DNA of 39,318 nucleotides from Bacteroidales bacterium (GCA_017617655.1 JAFZVU010000036.1:1-39318), one strand, 5' to 3'; positions 30,120-39,191 are shown, numbered from the stretch's first letter. Made by a program: numbers and translations. The notes: generated by a model not told the origin, from the letters alone.

Positions 30120-31445
30120 TTATTCCTTGAAGTCGCGGAGGGCGCGGAGGACGCGGGGGGAGAGGCGGAGGACGGCGAACATGGTGGGGACGGACATGAG
30201 GGCGAAGGCGAGGTCCATGAGGCTGACGGCGACATCGAGGGTGATGATGCTGGCCACGAGGATCATGGCCAGGTAGAACCAGTCGTAGTAGCGGGCCTTG
30301 TCCTTGCCGAAGAGGAACTCCGAGCAGGTGCGGCCGTAGTAGGAATACGAGAACATCGTGGAGAAGGCGAAGACCGTGACGAGTATCATCAGCAGATAGC
30401 GCCCGCCGGGAATCAGCGCATCGAACGACTGCAGGGCCACCGACAGACCCTTGACGCCCTCCACATGATAGCAATCCGCAATCAGGATGGGAATGGCAGA
30501 AAGCGTGCAGACGAAACCCGAATCTATGGCCGGGCCTAGCATCGCCACGAAACCCTCGCGGACCGGCTTCTCATTCATAGAAGCCCCGTGCATCATCATC
30601 GCAGTACCCACGCCCGCCTCGTTCACGAGCATCGCGCGGCGCGCACCCGTGATGGCCACAGCAGCAAAAGCCCCGAGCCCCGCCCGGAGATTGAACGCAC
30701 CCGCGAAAATCGAAGCGAACACCCGCGGCAACTCCCTGAAATGCAGCACAATCACCAGCACGACCAGCACGAAATAAAGAGCCACCATCGCCGGCACGAT
30801 ACGCGAAGCAACCTTGGAGATGCGCTTGATACCGCCGACCACAACAACGGCAACTATAGCAGTGATGAAAACACCCAGCATAGCACGGATCCACAGCGGA
30901 GTGCCGGCAGCTGCAGTCGCAGGCATAAACACCGTGCAGACAGCCTCCACGAACTGATTCGCCTGCATCACCGCAAGGCAGCCGATGAGGCCGGCGCATG
31001 AGAACATAACCGCCAGCGGACGATAGCGGGCGCCCAAGCCCTGCGTAATCACATACATCGGCCCGCCGCGAGCCTCCCCCTTGTCATTGCGCCCCTTGAA
31101 CATAATCGCAAGCGTCCCCTCGAAAAACTTCGTAGCCATACCCAACAGCGCACTCACCCACATCCAGAAAATCGCTCCGGGACCACCCACAACCAGCGCA
31201 ATCGCCACACCCGCTATATTGCCCATGCCCACAGTCGCGCTGATGGCACTCATGAGCGCCTGGAACGAAGTAATCTGCCCCTCACCCGTCTGCTTAGTCA
31301 CACGGAGCGACCGCACAGCAGCCCCAAGACGCCGAACCGGCACCGCCCGCGAGCGCACGAACAGGAACAACCCGCCGCCGATCAGCCAGCAGAAAAGCGG
31401 ATACCCGCACACAAAATCCGAAATCGATATAATAAATTCTCGCAT
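30120..31445 (-). CDS. Sodium/cation:alanine or glycine symporter (AGCS family)
   Basis: A 441-residue inner-membrane transporter with about 11 hydrophobic segments. AGCS family signatures are SFQALMSAISATVGMGNIAGVAIA (central part VGMGNIAGVA), GPGAIFWMWVSALLGMATKF, GEARGGPMYVI, and later NEAGVGTAMMMHG and FSYSYYGRTCSEFLFG. It takes up alanine or glycine with sodium. Monocistronic and divergent from the polysaccharide operon. A -7 element TAGATTTG (complement of 31456-31463) leaves almost no leader. Confidence 0.92.
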   Translation of the reverse strand: MREFIISISDFVCGYPLFCWLIGGGLFLFVRSRAVPVRRLGAAVRSLRVTKQTGEGQITSFQALMSAISATVGMGNIAGVAIALVVGGPGAIFWMWVSALLGMATKFFEGTLAIMFKGRNDKGEARGGPMYVITQGLGARYRPLAVMFSCAGLIGCLAVMQANQFVEAVCTVFMPATAAAGTPLWIRAMLGVFITAIVAVVVVGGIKRISKVASRIVPAMVALYFVLVVLVIVLHFRELPRVFASIFAGAFNLRAGLGAFAAVAITGARRAMLVNEAGVGTAMMMHGASMNEKPVREGFVAMLGPAIDSGFVCTLSAIPILIADCYHVEGVKGLSVALQSFDALIPGGRYLLMILVTVFAFSTMFSYSYYGRTCSEFLFGKDKARYYDWFYLAMILVASIITLDVAVSLMDLAFALMSVPTMFAVLRLSPRVLRALRDFKE

Positions 31446-31455
31446 TTTCCTTATG

Positions 31456-31463
31456 CAAATCTA
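31456..31463 (-). promoter_or_regulatory. -7 element of the AGCS gene
   Basis: The complement reads TAGATTTG, 10 bp before the ATG at 31445, so the mRNA would be leaderless or nearly so. Confidence 0.5.
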
Positions 31464-31486
31464 ACAAACTCGCAGCAATCGCGCGC

Positions 31487-31503
31487 GTATTTGTTACAAA
31501 TAC
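31487..31503. promoter_or_regulatory. Palindrome between divergent symporter and polysaccharide promoters
   Basis: GTATTTGT-T-ACAAATAC is a perfect 8+1+8 palindrome, placed upstream of both divergent genes. Operator function is an inference. Confidence 0.45.
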
Positions 31504-31522
31504 ATCAACTCTTTTTATTATA

Positions 31523-31554
31523 TTTGTTTTTTATAGAAGTATGCTGCATCTTTG
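31523..31554 (+). promoter_or_regulatory. Probable promoter of the polysaccharide operon
   Basis: TTTG (31523-31526), 20 bp, CATCTTTG (31547-31554), one mismatch to TAnnTTTG. A second -7 candidate TATATTTG is at 31519-31526. The A-rich leader (AAAAAAACATAAAAAAA) precedes the ATG at 31582. Confidence 0.5.
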
Positions 31555-31581
31555 CGGCCCGAAAAAAACATAAAAAAACCG

Positions 31582-32127
31582 ATGACGGAAAAGACGAACT
31601 GGTACGCGCTGAAGGTGTTCTACAACAAAGTCCTCCCCCTGCGAGACAAACTCACAGGCGAAGGCTGCGACACCTACTGCCCCCTGACCCCCGACGGCCG
31701 GCCGCTGATCAGCTCCCTGCTGTTCGTCCGCTGCGCAGAGCAGACCCTTACAAGCCTGCACCGCGAAGCCCAGGACCGCGACGGCTCCAAGTTCGCCATC
31801 TACACCCGCAAGGAACTGCGCTCCAGCGCCATCGACGGCAAGCCGCAGGAGATGAACGTCCCCGCCCCCATCCGCGAAGATGAGATGCGCGCCTTCATCC
31901 TCGTCACCAGCGCCAGTCCCGACACCTTCGAAGTCCTCGGCCCCGACGACCCCAAATACCACACCGGCCAGAAAGTCCGCGTCACCGAAGGCGTCTTCAA
32001 AGGCAGCGAAGGCTACGTCCGCCGCATCCGCAAGGACCGCCGCCTGGTGATCACGGTCACCGGCATAGTCGCCGTGGCCACCGTCCACATCAACCCCGCA
32101 TACTTAGAACCGATAACAGAGAACTAG
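31582..32127 (+). CDS. UpxY-type transcription antiterminator (NusG-like)
   Basis: A 181-residue NusG N-terminal domain protein (NWYALKVFYNKVLPLRDKL ... CPLTPDGRPLISSLLFVRC) followed by a KOW-like segment (GQKVRVTEGVFKGSEGYVRRIRKDRRLVITV). UpxY proteins in Bacteroidales are encoded first in capsule or exopolysaccharide operons and let RNA polymerase read through them. The start MTEKTNWYALK (31582) is used; the frame opens at 31552 but that ATG would lie upstream of or at the expected transcription start. It is followed after 6 bp by the dehydratase gene. No UpxZ partner is visible. Confidence 0.88.
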   Translation: MTEKTNWYALKVFYNKVLPLRDKLTGEGCDTYCPLTPDGRPLISSLLFVRCAEQTLTSLHREAQDRDGSKFAIYTRKELRSSAIDGKPQEMNVPAPIREDEMRAFILVTSASPDTFEVLGPDDPKYHTGQKVRVTEGVFKGSEGYVRRIRKDRRLVITVTGIVAVATVHINPAYLEPITEN

Positions 32128-32133
32128 ACATAT

Positions 32134-34068
32134 ATGCCCAACAAGTACAAAATCATAAAGCAGCTGCTGCAGCGGTTCCAGGACAGATACCTCAACCGCA
32201 AGCTCATCTTCGTGATGGACGTAGCGCTGTCGACCCTTGTTTCAGTCCTGATTATTCTGCTCTCCAACCTGTTCGCCAACTCGAATACCTATTCAGGGCG
32301 CTTCTTCTGGATCTACGTCGCCATGGCCTTCGTGCTTTCGGGCTTTCTGGTCTATTTCTCCAAATGCTACAGGATAATAATCCGCCACCTCCAGGTGAAA
32401 GACCTGCTGTCTTTCGCATTAGTATCGCTGGCAAAAGGCATACTCCTGGCCGTCGGCATCTGGGCGCTCCGCCTCTGGACTCCCTACATCCCGATCATCG
32501 TTACCCTTGACTTCCTGGCCACCGCCTTAGTTCTCATAGCAGTCAGGCTCAACATGATCCTCGTGTATGACCGCCTCAACAGCTCCATCCGCAACAGCAA
32601 GCGCCTCACCAAGGTGCTGCTCTACGGCATAAGCAACAAGTCGGTAGCCATCATCCCCCGCCTGAAGAACTCGCAACACTACCAGGCAGTCGGCTTCCTC
32701 GTCCGCGACAAATCCCTCAACGACATCAAGATCGAAGGCAAGGACGTATACTCCTTCGCTAACGACAGCGAGTTCAGCGCCATACTCGACAAGACCGGCG
32801 CCAACGGCGTGATGTTCGCAGTCGACACCGACGCCCGCGAAGAAAACCACGGACTGCTCGACTACTGCAGCGAGCACAACGTAAAGACCCTGATCGCCCC
32901 CAGCTTCGACGAGATCAAAGCAGGCAAGAACGTGTTCCGCCCCCGCGACATCAAGATCGAAGACCTGCTGGGCCGCGAAGAGATAAAGATCGACATGGAC
33001 GCCGTCAAGGCAATGCTCGGCGGCAAGACCATCCTCGTCACCGGAGCCGCCGGCAGCATCGGCAGCGAGATAGTACGCCAGCTGGCAAAGCAGAACGTCC
33101 GCCAGATAATCCTCTACGATAACGCCGAGACCCCGCTGCACAACCTCAGGCTCGAGCTTGAAGGCGACTACCCGCAGCTCGACTTCACCCCCGTAATCGG
33201 CGACGTGCGCGAAGCCGCCCGCCTCGACTACGTCTTCCGCCGCTTCCAGCCCCAGATAGTCTTCCACGCCGCCGCCTACAAGCACGTGCCCCTGATGGAA
33301 GAGAACCCCTGCGAAGCCATCCTCGTTAACCTGATGGGCTCCCGCAACGTGGCCGACAAATGCATAGAATACGGCATCGAGAAGATGGTGATGCTCTCGA
33401 CAGACAAAGCCGTCAACCCCACCAACATAATGGGCTGCAGCAAACGCCTCGCCGAGATCTACACCCAGAGCCTCGGCCTGGCCATCGAGAAAGGCCGCCG
33501 CAAAGGCAAGACCACTTTCATCACCACCCGCTTCGGCAACGTGCTGGGCAGCAACGGCTCGGTAATCCCCCGCTTCCGCGAACAAATCGCCGAAGGCGGC
33601 CCCGTCACCGTCACCCACCCCGACATCAACCGCTTCTTCATGTCTATCCCCGAGGCCTGCCGCCTCGTGATGGAAGCAGCTACTATAGCCACCGGCACCC
33701 AGGTATTCGTGTTCGACATGGGCGAACCAGTCAAGATCGACACCCTCGCCCGCCGCATGATCACCCTCGCCGGCTACGTGCCTGACCGCGACATCAAAGT
33801 GGAATACACCGGCCTGCGCCCCGGCGAGAAACTATACGAAGAGTTGCTCGCCAACGAGGAGAACACCATAAAGACCCAGCACCAGCGCATCCGCATCGCC
33901 AAGGTGCGCGAATACAACTACGACGACGCAGCGATGGTGGCCGACCGCCTCACCCAGCTCGCCCGCGAAGTCAACATCCCCGAGATGGTGAAGATGATGA
34001 AGAGCGTAGTGCCGGAGTACATCTCCAACAACTCGAGATTCGAAGAATACGATAAGAAAGACAAGTAA
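32134..34068 (+). CDS. Membrane nucleotide-sugar 4,6-dehydratase/epimerase (WbpM/FlaA1/CapD type)
   Basis: 644 residues. Four N-terminal membrane segments (FVMDVALSTLVSVLIILLSN, YVAMAFVLSGFLVYFS and two more up to about 140) are followed by a nucleotide-binding-like region. The SDR domain has GAAGSIGSE near 302 and the downstream block STDKAVNPTNIMGCSKRLAE. Met in place of the usual catalytic Tyr in MGCSK fits the large 4,6-dehydratases such as WbpM, which make UDP-4-keto-6-deoxy sugars for polysaccharides. The substrate is not determinable. Second gene of the operon. Confidence 0.88.
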   Translation: MPNKYKIIKQLLQRFQDRYLNRKLIFVMDVALSTLVSVLIILLSNLFANSNTYSGRFFWIYVAMAFVLSGFLVYFSKCYRIIIRHLQVKDLLSFALVSLAKGILLAVGIWALRLWTPYIPIIVTLDFLATALVLIAVRLNMILVYDRLNSSIRNSKRLTKVLLYGISNKSVAIIPRLKNSQHYQAVGFLVRDKSLNDIKIEGKDVYSFANDSEFSAILDKTGANGVMFAVDTDAREENHGLLDYCSEHNVKTLIAPSFDEIKAGKNVFRPRDIKIEDLLGREEIKIDMDAVKAMLGGKTILVTGAAGSIGSEIVRQLAKQNVRQIILYDNAETPLHNLRLELEGDYPQLDFTPVIGDVREAARLDYVFRRFQPQIVFHAAAYKHVPLMEENPCEAILVNLMGSRNVADKCIEYGIEKMVMLSTDKAVNPTNIMGCSKRLAEIYTQSLGLAIEKGRRKGKTTFITTRFGNVLGSNGSVIPRFREQIAEGGPVTVTHPDINRFFMSIPEACRLVMEAATIATGTQVFVFDMGEPVKIDTLARRMITLAGYVPDRDIKVEYTGLRPGEKLYEELLANEENTIKTQHQRIRIAKVREYNYDDAAMVADRLTQLAREVNIPEMVKMMKSVVPEYISNNSRFEEYDKKDK

Positions 34069-34070
34069 CG

Positions 34071-34781
34071 ATGTTCGGCTTCCTGCACAGCAAACACTCA
34101 CTCCTGGACTCGGGACTCCTCAAAGGCGCCACCGACAACCACAGCCACATCCTCTTCGGGCTGGACGACGGAGTGAAGACTGCCCGGGAGAGCCTGCACA
34201 TCCTGCGCTTCTACGAAGAAGCCGGGCTGGACACCCTATGGTTCACGCCCCACACTATGGAAGACGTGCCGAACACGACCGAAGGCATACTGGCTAGGTT
34301 CGAAGAGTTCAAAGCCATGTACGAGGGGCCAATCAGGCTGAAAGTTGCATCAGAGTACATGATTGACACCCTCTTTGAGAAGAGGCTCGCCGAGCGCGAC
34401 CTGATGCTGCACGGCGAAGACACCGTGCTGGTGGAGACCTCCACCCAGTTCCCGCCCATCAACCTCTGGGAAGTGCTTGAGAATATGATGAAAGCCGGCT
34501 ACCGCCCGCTGGTGGCCCACCCGGAGAGATACCACTACATGCAGTGGAGAGATTATGAGAGGCTGCACGACATGGGCTGCTACATGCAGCTCAACCTGCC
34601 GTCGCTGGTCGGAGTATACGGAGAGACCGTCGCGCTGAAAGCGCACGACCTGCTTAAGAAAGGCTGGTACTGCATGGCCGGCAGCGACTGCCACCGTGCA
34701 GGCGCAATTGAGAGAAACTACAGAGCCAAGGTCCTGAAGAAGGACACCCTGGCCCTGCTTGAAGCTATAATCCACGGTTGA
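34071..34781 (+). CDS. PHP-type protein-tyrosine phosphatase (CpsB/YwqE family)
   Basis: 236 residues. Metal-binding motifs of the PHP fold are TDNHSHILFGLDDG (His24, His26), WFTPHTMED, VASEYMID, VAHPERYHYM and GSDCHR. Such manganese-dependent phosphatases remove phosphate from the tyrosine-rich tail of the cognate polysaccharide co-polymerase kinase. The kinase with a Tyr-rich tail is encoded two genes downstream, which supports the pairing. The start is 2 bp after the preceding stop. Confidence 0.88.
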   Translation: MFGFLHSKHSLLDSGLLKGATDNHSHILFGLDDGVKTARESLHILRFYEEAGLDTLWFTPHTMEDVPNTTEGILARFEEFKAMYEGPIRLKVASEYMIDTLFEKRLAERDLMLHGEDTVLVETSTQFPPINLWEVLENMMKAGYRPLVAHPERYHYMQWRDYERLHDMGCYMQLNLPSLVGVYGETVALKAHDLLKKGWYCMAGSDCHRAGAIERNYRAKVLKKDTLALLEAIIHG

Positions 34782-34863
34782 CGCACCGCCCCTGGACAGG
34801 GGCAAGGAGCCAGCCGCCGTCGCCTTTCCGGAAAGACACATTCCGGGAGGGGAGTCAGAGAAT

Positions 34864-34871
34864 TATTTTTG
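34864..34871 (+). promoter_or_regulatory. Internal -7 element before the export lipoprotein gene
   Basis: TATTTTTG ends 6 bp before the ATG at 34878, so a transcript from it would be leaderless. The 96-bp intergenic gap also holds GCCCCT-GGAC-AGGGGC and CTTTCC/GGAAAG hairpins. No clear -33 box. Confidence 0.45.
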
Positions 34872-34877
34872 TACAAC

Positions 34878-35702
34878 ATGAAACTATACAGACTATTGGC
34901 CATAACGGCCATCGTGGCGTTGGCTGCGGGATGCAGCACCACCACCTACCAGCAGATTGACTATCTGCAGGACATCACCAGGAATGAGACACTGGACATG
35001 AAGGAAAACGCGGGAATTGTTATTCAGCCGCAGGACCAGCTGTCGATTGTAGTATCGAGCAGAAACCCGGAATTGTCGGCGGCGTTGAATAAGCCGATGG
35101 CCACATATGCTGCGGGTAGTGAGATTACAACAACAACAGGTGGTAGTATACAGAGAATACTTGGATATGTGGTTGACAATAGCGGCAATCTTGAGTTCCC
35201 GATGTTGGGAACCATCCATGTGGCCGGACTCACCCGCTGGGAATTGCAGAATCTAATCAAGGAAAAAGTGATTTCCGAAGGCATCCTGCTTGACCCTATT
35301 GTAACTGTGGAATTCATGAACTTCCGTATCTCAGTGATGGGAGAAGTCAATAATCCAGGCACATTCAGCGTTACCGGTGACAAAATAACTCTGCTCGGCG
35401 CCCTTTCGCTGGCTCGCGACCTCACCATCTATGGTCGCCGCGACAACGTCACTGTAATACGCGAGCAGAACGGCCAGCGAAGCGTCTATAAAGTTGACTT
35501 ACGCAAGTCTTCTTCATTGTTTGACTCTCCGGCCTACTATCTGCAGCAGAACGATGTGGTCTACGTCTATCCCAACAGCGTCCGTGCAGGCCAGAGCACA
35601 ATCAACGAGAACTACTTCAAGAGCGGTAATTTCTGGATTTCCCTGTCTTCCGTAGCAATCACCGTCACCAACCTGATACTTACATTGACCCTTAGAAAAT
35701 AA
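34878..35702 (+). CDS. Polysaccharide export lipoprotein (Wza-like)
   Basis: A 274-residue outer-membrane lipoprotein (signal MKLYRLLAITAIVALAAGC, Cys19). The polysaccharide export (PES) domain has IQPQDQLSIVVSSRNPELS, then VDNSGNLEFPMLGTIHVAGLT. A SLBB-like domain follows (VMGEVNNPGTFSVTGDKITLLGAL, LQQNDVVYVYPN). The C-terminus has a hydrophobic segment (FWISLSSVAITVTNLILTLTL) characteristic of Bacteroidetes Wza homologues. It forms the export channel with the kinase/co-polymerase encoded next. ATG at 34878 is used; an upstream TTG would add only three residues. Confidence 0.88.
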   Translation: MKLYRLLAITAIVALAAGCSTTTYQQIDYLQDITRNETLDMKENAGIVIQPQDQLSIVVSSRNPELSAALNKPMATYAAGSEITTTTGGSIQRILGYVVDNSGNLEFPMLGTIHVAGLTRWELQNLIKEKVISEGILLDPIVTVEFMNFRISVMGEVNNPGTFSVTGDKITLLGALSLARDLTIYGRRDNVTVIREQNGQRSVYKVDLRKSSSLFDSPAYYLQQNDVVYVYPNSVRAGQSTINENYFKSGNFWISLSSVAITVTNLILTLTLRK

Positions 35703-35708
35703 CTCGCA

Positions 35709-38144
35709 ATGGTAGAATTTGACAACAACGCTCAAAGCAGCGCCAGCAACAATAGTTTCGAACAAGAGCAGGAACTCAAACTTGCCGACATCTGGGCGAT
35801 GATATGGGGCAACCGCTGGTGGTATATCATTTCAATTGCCATCTGCCTTATGGTTGCGCTATTTTATCTCTACAAGACCCCTAAGACATACAGCCGCAGT
35901 GAGAAGATAATTCTTGACGAACTCTCTCAGCAGCGCACGATGAACGATCTCACCCAGTTCACAGGATCGACAGGTATCAGACTCTCTTCTGCTACTGTCT
36001 TTAACGAAATGGAAGCTTTTACAAGTCCCGACCTCATGCAGCAGGTCGTGGAAAGGCTCGGATACGAAACCAGATATGTTGAAAACCAATTTTTGCGTGA
36101 GCGAGAACTCTATACAAATACCCCTTTCGAACTGGTACTGGCCGGTGATAATCCTAAGTCAAGTATCACTTTCCTTGCCAGCAAGAAGGGCGACGGATTC
36201 AAACTGACTGACTTCGTGATAGGAGGCAACGAAATCAAGGGCAATGCTATAACCGGAGCCTTCGGGGACACCCTCGACACCCCGGCCGGCCGGATGGTGC
36301 TGGTGCCCACAAGCAGAATCGATAGGTTTAACGACGACATCACAGTAACCTGGCTAAACTCACGCTCCCGGGCAAAAGGTTTCTGCAATAATCTGACAGC
36401 GGCTTTATCCAACAAACAGTCTTCTGTAATTCTATTGACTCAAACAGACATGTTTGCAGCCCGCGCCGAGCGCATCCTGAGCACTTTGCTCGACATCTAC
36501 AACGAGAACTGGCTGGAGAACAAGAACAAATCCGCCACCAACACTTCCGTCTTTATCGACGAGCGTCTGGCAGTAATCGAGAAGGAACTCGGTGGCATTG
36601 AGGGTGACATAAAGAGCTTCCGCCAGACTTACAACCTGCCAGACGCCGGAGCCGTCACTTCGACATACATCAACGAGTCTTCTCAATATGCCTCAAAATC
36701 TTTCGAGATCAACAACCAGCTCGAAGTCGCCAAATATATCCGTGACTACCTCAATGATCCAGCCCATAGCCGTTCCTTGATTCCGGCCAATGTAGGCATT
36801 CAGAATGCTAATGTCAATTCCCAGATAGACGAATACAACGATATGCTCCTCAGGCGAGACCGTCTGCTGACAAACACTACCGAGAACAACCCCATAATCG
36901 TTGACCTCAACAACTCGCTAGACCAACTTAAGAACACTATCATTCGTTCAGTTGACAACCTCATCTCCACCCTCCAGCTTCAGCTGAGCAAGGCAGAGGG
37001 TCAGGAGCAGACAGTCCGCAACCGCATATCCGCCACCAGCGGCCAGCAACTCGACCTGCAGAGCATAGAGCGCCAGCAGAAGGTGAAGGAGGAACTTTAT
37101 GTGTTCCTTCTCCAGAAACGTGAGGAAAATCAACTCCAGACTCTGGTAAATGTAGAGAATACACGCCTGATTATGGCCCCTACCGGAAGCAGCAGTCCTA
37201 TTGCACCTAGAAGAATGATGATTCTGCTGGCTGCCTTAATCCTGGGTATAGCGATTCCATTTGCCGTCTTCTATCTGATGCGTGTTCTCGACACCACTGT
37301 TAAGACTCGTGGCGATCTCCAGAAAATGTCTATCCCGTTCCTTGCAGAAATCCCGCAGTTTGGAATTCAGGGCAACATCTTCCAGCGAGCCCGCATCAAC
37401 CGCTTCGACAACAAATATTGCGGCATCCTGGTGCAGAGCGGCAAACGCGACGCTGTCAATGAAGCCTTCCGAGTGTTACGTACCAACCTCGACCTGATGG
37501 TGGGCAAAGAGGTCGGCTGTCATGTGCTAATGGTGACTTCTTTCAACCCGAACGCTGGAAAAACCTTCAACATCCTCAATATGGCCGCCTCTATGGCACT
37601 AAAGGGTTCCCGCACCCTTATTCTGGACCTTGACCTGCGTAAGGCAACTCTCAGCAAGGCCCTCGACAAGAACCACCGTGGAGTTGCGGCCTACCTCAAC
37701 AGCAAGACTGACCACATTTCCGAGTATATCCAGCCCATCATGGACAACCTCTCCTTGCTTAGTGTTGGCACCATTCCACCCAATCCGGCCGAGTTACTGG
37801 TGTCTGAGCGTTTTAATACCATGATTGACACCCTGCGCAGTGATTTCGACTATATATTTGTAGACTGCCCGCCTATCGATGTTGTGGCCGATACGGCTAT
37901 CATCTCCCATATTGCAGACATGACTATTTTCATCGTTCGTGCTAACTATTTCGACAAACGCAACCTGCCAATGCTTGAGAATCTATACAAAGAAGGCAAG
38001 TACAACCGCATGGCTCTTATCCTTAACGGTGTCGAAGCAACCCACAACCGTAGTTATGGTTATGGGTACGGCTATGGTTATGGTTATGGATACGGCTATG
38101 GCGAACAAGATGACGATAAGGACAAAGACAAAAAGGATGAATAA
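35709..38144 (+). CDS. Polysaccharide co-polymerase/BY-kinase (Wzc-like)
   Basis: 811 residues. Wzz domain with TM1 (WWYIISIAICLMVALFYLY, about 37-55), a long periplasmic coiled-coil region with a GNVR-type segment, TM2 (about 500-523) and a cytoplasmic tyrosine kinase. Walker A is FNPNAGKT (about 613-620), Walker A' LILDLDLRK and Walker B YIFVDCPPIDVV. It ends with eight consecutive Tyr-Gly pairs (783-798) before an acidic/Lys tail. Asn in PNAGKT replaces the Gly commonly seen there. It controls chain length and export by cycles of tail phosphorylation, opposed by the PHP phosphatase. Starts 6 bp after the export lipoprotein gene. Confidence 0.92.
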   Translation: MVEFDNNAQSSASNNSFEQEQELKLADIWAMIWGNRWWYIISIAICLMVALFYLYKTPKTYSRSEKIILDELSQQRTMNDLTQFTGSTGIRLSSATVFNEMEAFTSPDLMQQVVERLGYETRYVENQFLRERELYTNTPFELVLAGDNPKSSITFLASKKGDGFKLTDFVIGGNEIKGNAITGAFGDTLDTPAGRMVLVPTSRIDRFNDDITVTWLNSRSRAKGFCNNLTAALSNKQSSVILLTQTDMFAARAERILSTLLDIYNENWLENKNKSATNTSVFIDERLAVIEKELGGIEGDIKSFRQTYNLPDAGAVTSTYINESSQYASKSFEINNQLEVAKYIRDYLNDPAHSRSLIPANVGIQNANVNSQIDEYNDMLLRRDRLLTNTTENNPIIVDLNNSLDQLKNTIIRSVDNLISTLQLQLSKAEGQEQTVRNRISATSGQQLDLQSIERQQKVKEELYVFLLQKREENQLQTLVNVENTRLIMAPTGSSSPIAPRRMMILLAALILGIAIPFAVFYLMRVLDTTVKTRGDLQKMSIPFLAEIPQFGIQGNIFQRARINRFDNKYCGILVQSGKRDAVNEAFRVLRTNLDLMVGKEVGCHVLMVTSFNPNAGKTFNILNMAASMALKGSRTLILDLDLRKATLSKALDKNHRGVAAYLNSKTDHISEYIQPIMDNLSLLSVGTIPPNPAELLVSERFNTMIDTLRSDFDYIFVDCPPIDVVADTAIISHIADMTIFIVRANYFDKRNLPMLENLYKEGKYNRMALILNGVEATHNRSYGYGYGYGYGYGYGYGEQDDDKDKDKKDE

Positions 38145-38731
38145 TGTTTGAACTTATTAGACTCCCTTATTCACCGGACGCCCTTGAACCCGTAATCAGC
38201 GCCCGCACCCTCTCCTTCCACCACGGCAAGCACCTCCAAGCTTACGTCGACAACCTCAACAAACTCCTCCCTGCCTCTGGCTTGGAGGAGTTGTCGCTTG
38301 AAGAGATTGTTAAGAAAGCTACTGGCCCGCTATTCAATAATGCTGGGCAGGTACTGAATCACGAGATGTATTTCCAGCAGTTCCGTCCGGCAGCCGAGTC
38401 TGTCGAACCGCCGACCGGCAAGCTCCTGCAGCAGATTGAGAAGCAGTGGCGCACGCTTGATGCTTTCAAAGCGGAATTCGAGCAGAAGGGTGTCGGGCTC
38501 TTCGGAAGCGGTTGGGTGTGGCTCCAAGCCAATGCCGCCGGCGAGCTGAGCATCGCCCAGTATGCCGGTGCCGACAACCCGGTGGCACATGGCCTCAAGC
38601 CGCTGCTGACCTTCGACGTCTGGGAGCACGCGTACTACCTGGACTACCAGAACCGGAGGGCTGCGCACCTTGTGGCGCTTTGGAATATCACTGATTGGTC
38701 TATAATAGAAGAACGCTATTATAACTGTTAG
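38144..38731 (+). CDS. Superoxide dismutase (Fe/Mn type)
   Basis: A 195-residue cytoplasmic enzyme. LPYSPDALEPVISARTLSFHHGKHLQAYVDNLN has the first ligand His26 and second-sphere Tyr34. FNNAGQVLNHEMYF holds the second His and the Gln typical of Fe-type enzymes. DVWEHAYYLDYQNRRAAHL holds the Asp and His ligands. Metal use may be iron or cambialistic. Its ATG overlaps the kinase stop by one base (TAATG), so the two are probably translationally coupled, an unusual partner for a capsule operon. Confidence 0.95.
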   Translation: MFELIRLPYSPDALEPVISARTLSFHHGKHLQAYVDNLNKLLPASGLEELSLEEIVKKATGPLFNNAGQVLNHEMYFQQFRPAAESVEPPTGKLLQQIEKQWRTLDAFKAEFEQKGVGLFGSGWVWLQANAAGELSIAQYAGADNPVAHGLKPLLTFDVWEHAYYLDYQNRRAAHLVALWNITDWSIIEERYYNC

Positions 38732-38757
38732 CTTAGCGCGCACAAAAAGGAAACAAA

Positions 38758-39186
38758 ATGAAATTTAAGAATATTATACCAAACAATTTGAAACGTCTGG
38801 TTCCGATAGCAATGCTGGTCGGGGCGCCAATGTTGCATACCGGCTGTGCCAAGGTGGAACCCGAACCCCAACCAACACACGATGTGGAAATTGAGTTTGA
38901 TAACCGAACAGCAGATAAAATTCTCACCTTTGAATTATTACAAAATTATGCAAATGATAAAACAATCAAAACAATTTATCTAGTTCCGGTTAAACATTGG
39001 AATGGAAACGCGGCACACAATATTACTTATATGCGTAATAATTTCTTGGAACCGCGATTAAATATATCACCCAAAATTCGTGGTCGTGGCGATTTTGACT
39101 TTAAATTGGGCGAAGCGTCCAAGGTTCCCGAAGATAGTTTGTGGTATATTCAACATGGTTGGACAATAAATAAAAATTATCACTAG
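38758..39186 (+). CDS. AT-rich small lipoprotein of unknown function
   Basis: A 142-residue protein. MKFKNIIPNNLKRLVPIAMLVGAPMLHTGC is a lipoprotein signal with Cys near residue 30. The mature part is short (VEIEFDNRTADKILTFELL, YLVPVKHWNGNAAHNITYMR, DSLWYIQHGWTIN). The MKFKNxIPxNLKRLxP opening recurs, from memory, in families of small Bacteroidales lipoproteins often found in clusters. Base composition is clearly more AT-rich than the operon before it, suggesting separate acquisition. AAGGA lies 9 bp before the ATG; no own promoter is seen. Confidence 0.7.
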   Translation: MKFKNIIPNNLKRLVPIAMLVGAPMLHTGCAKVEPEPQPTHDVEIEFDNRTADKILTFELLQNYANDKTIKTIYLVPVKHWNGNAAHNITYMRNNFLEPRLNISPKIRGRGDFDFKLGEASKVPEDSLWYIQHGWTINKNYH

Positions 39187-39191
39187 TGTCC

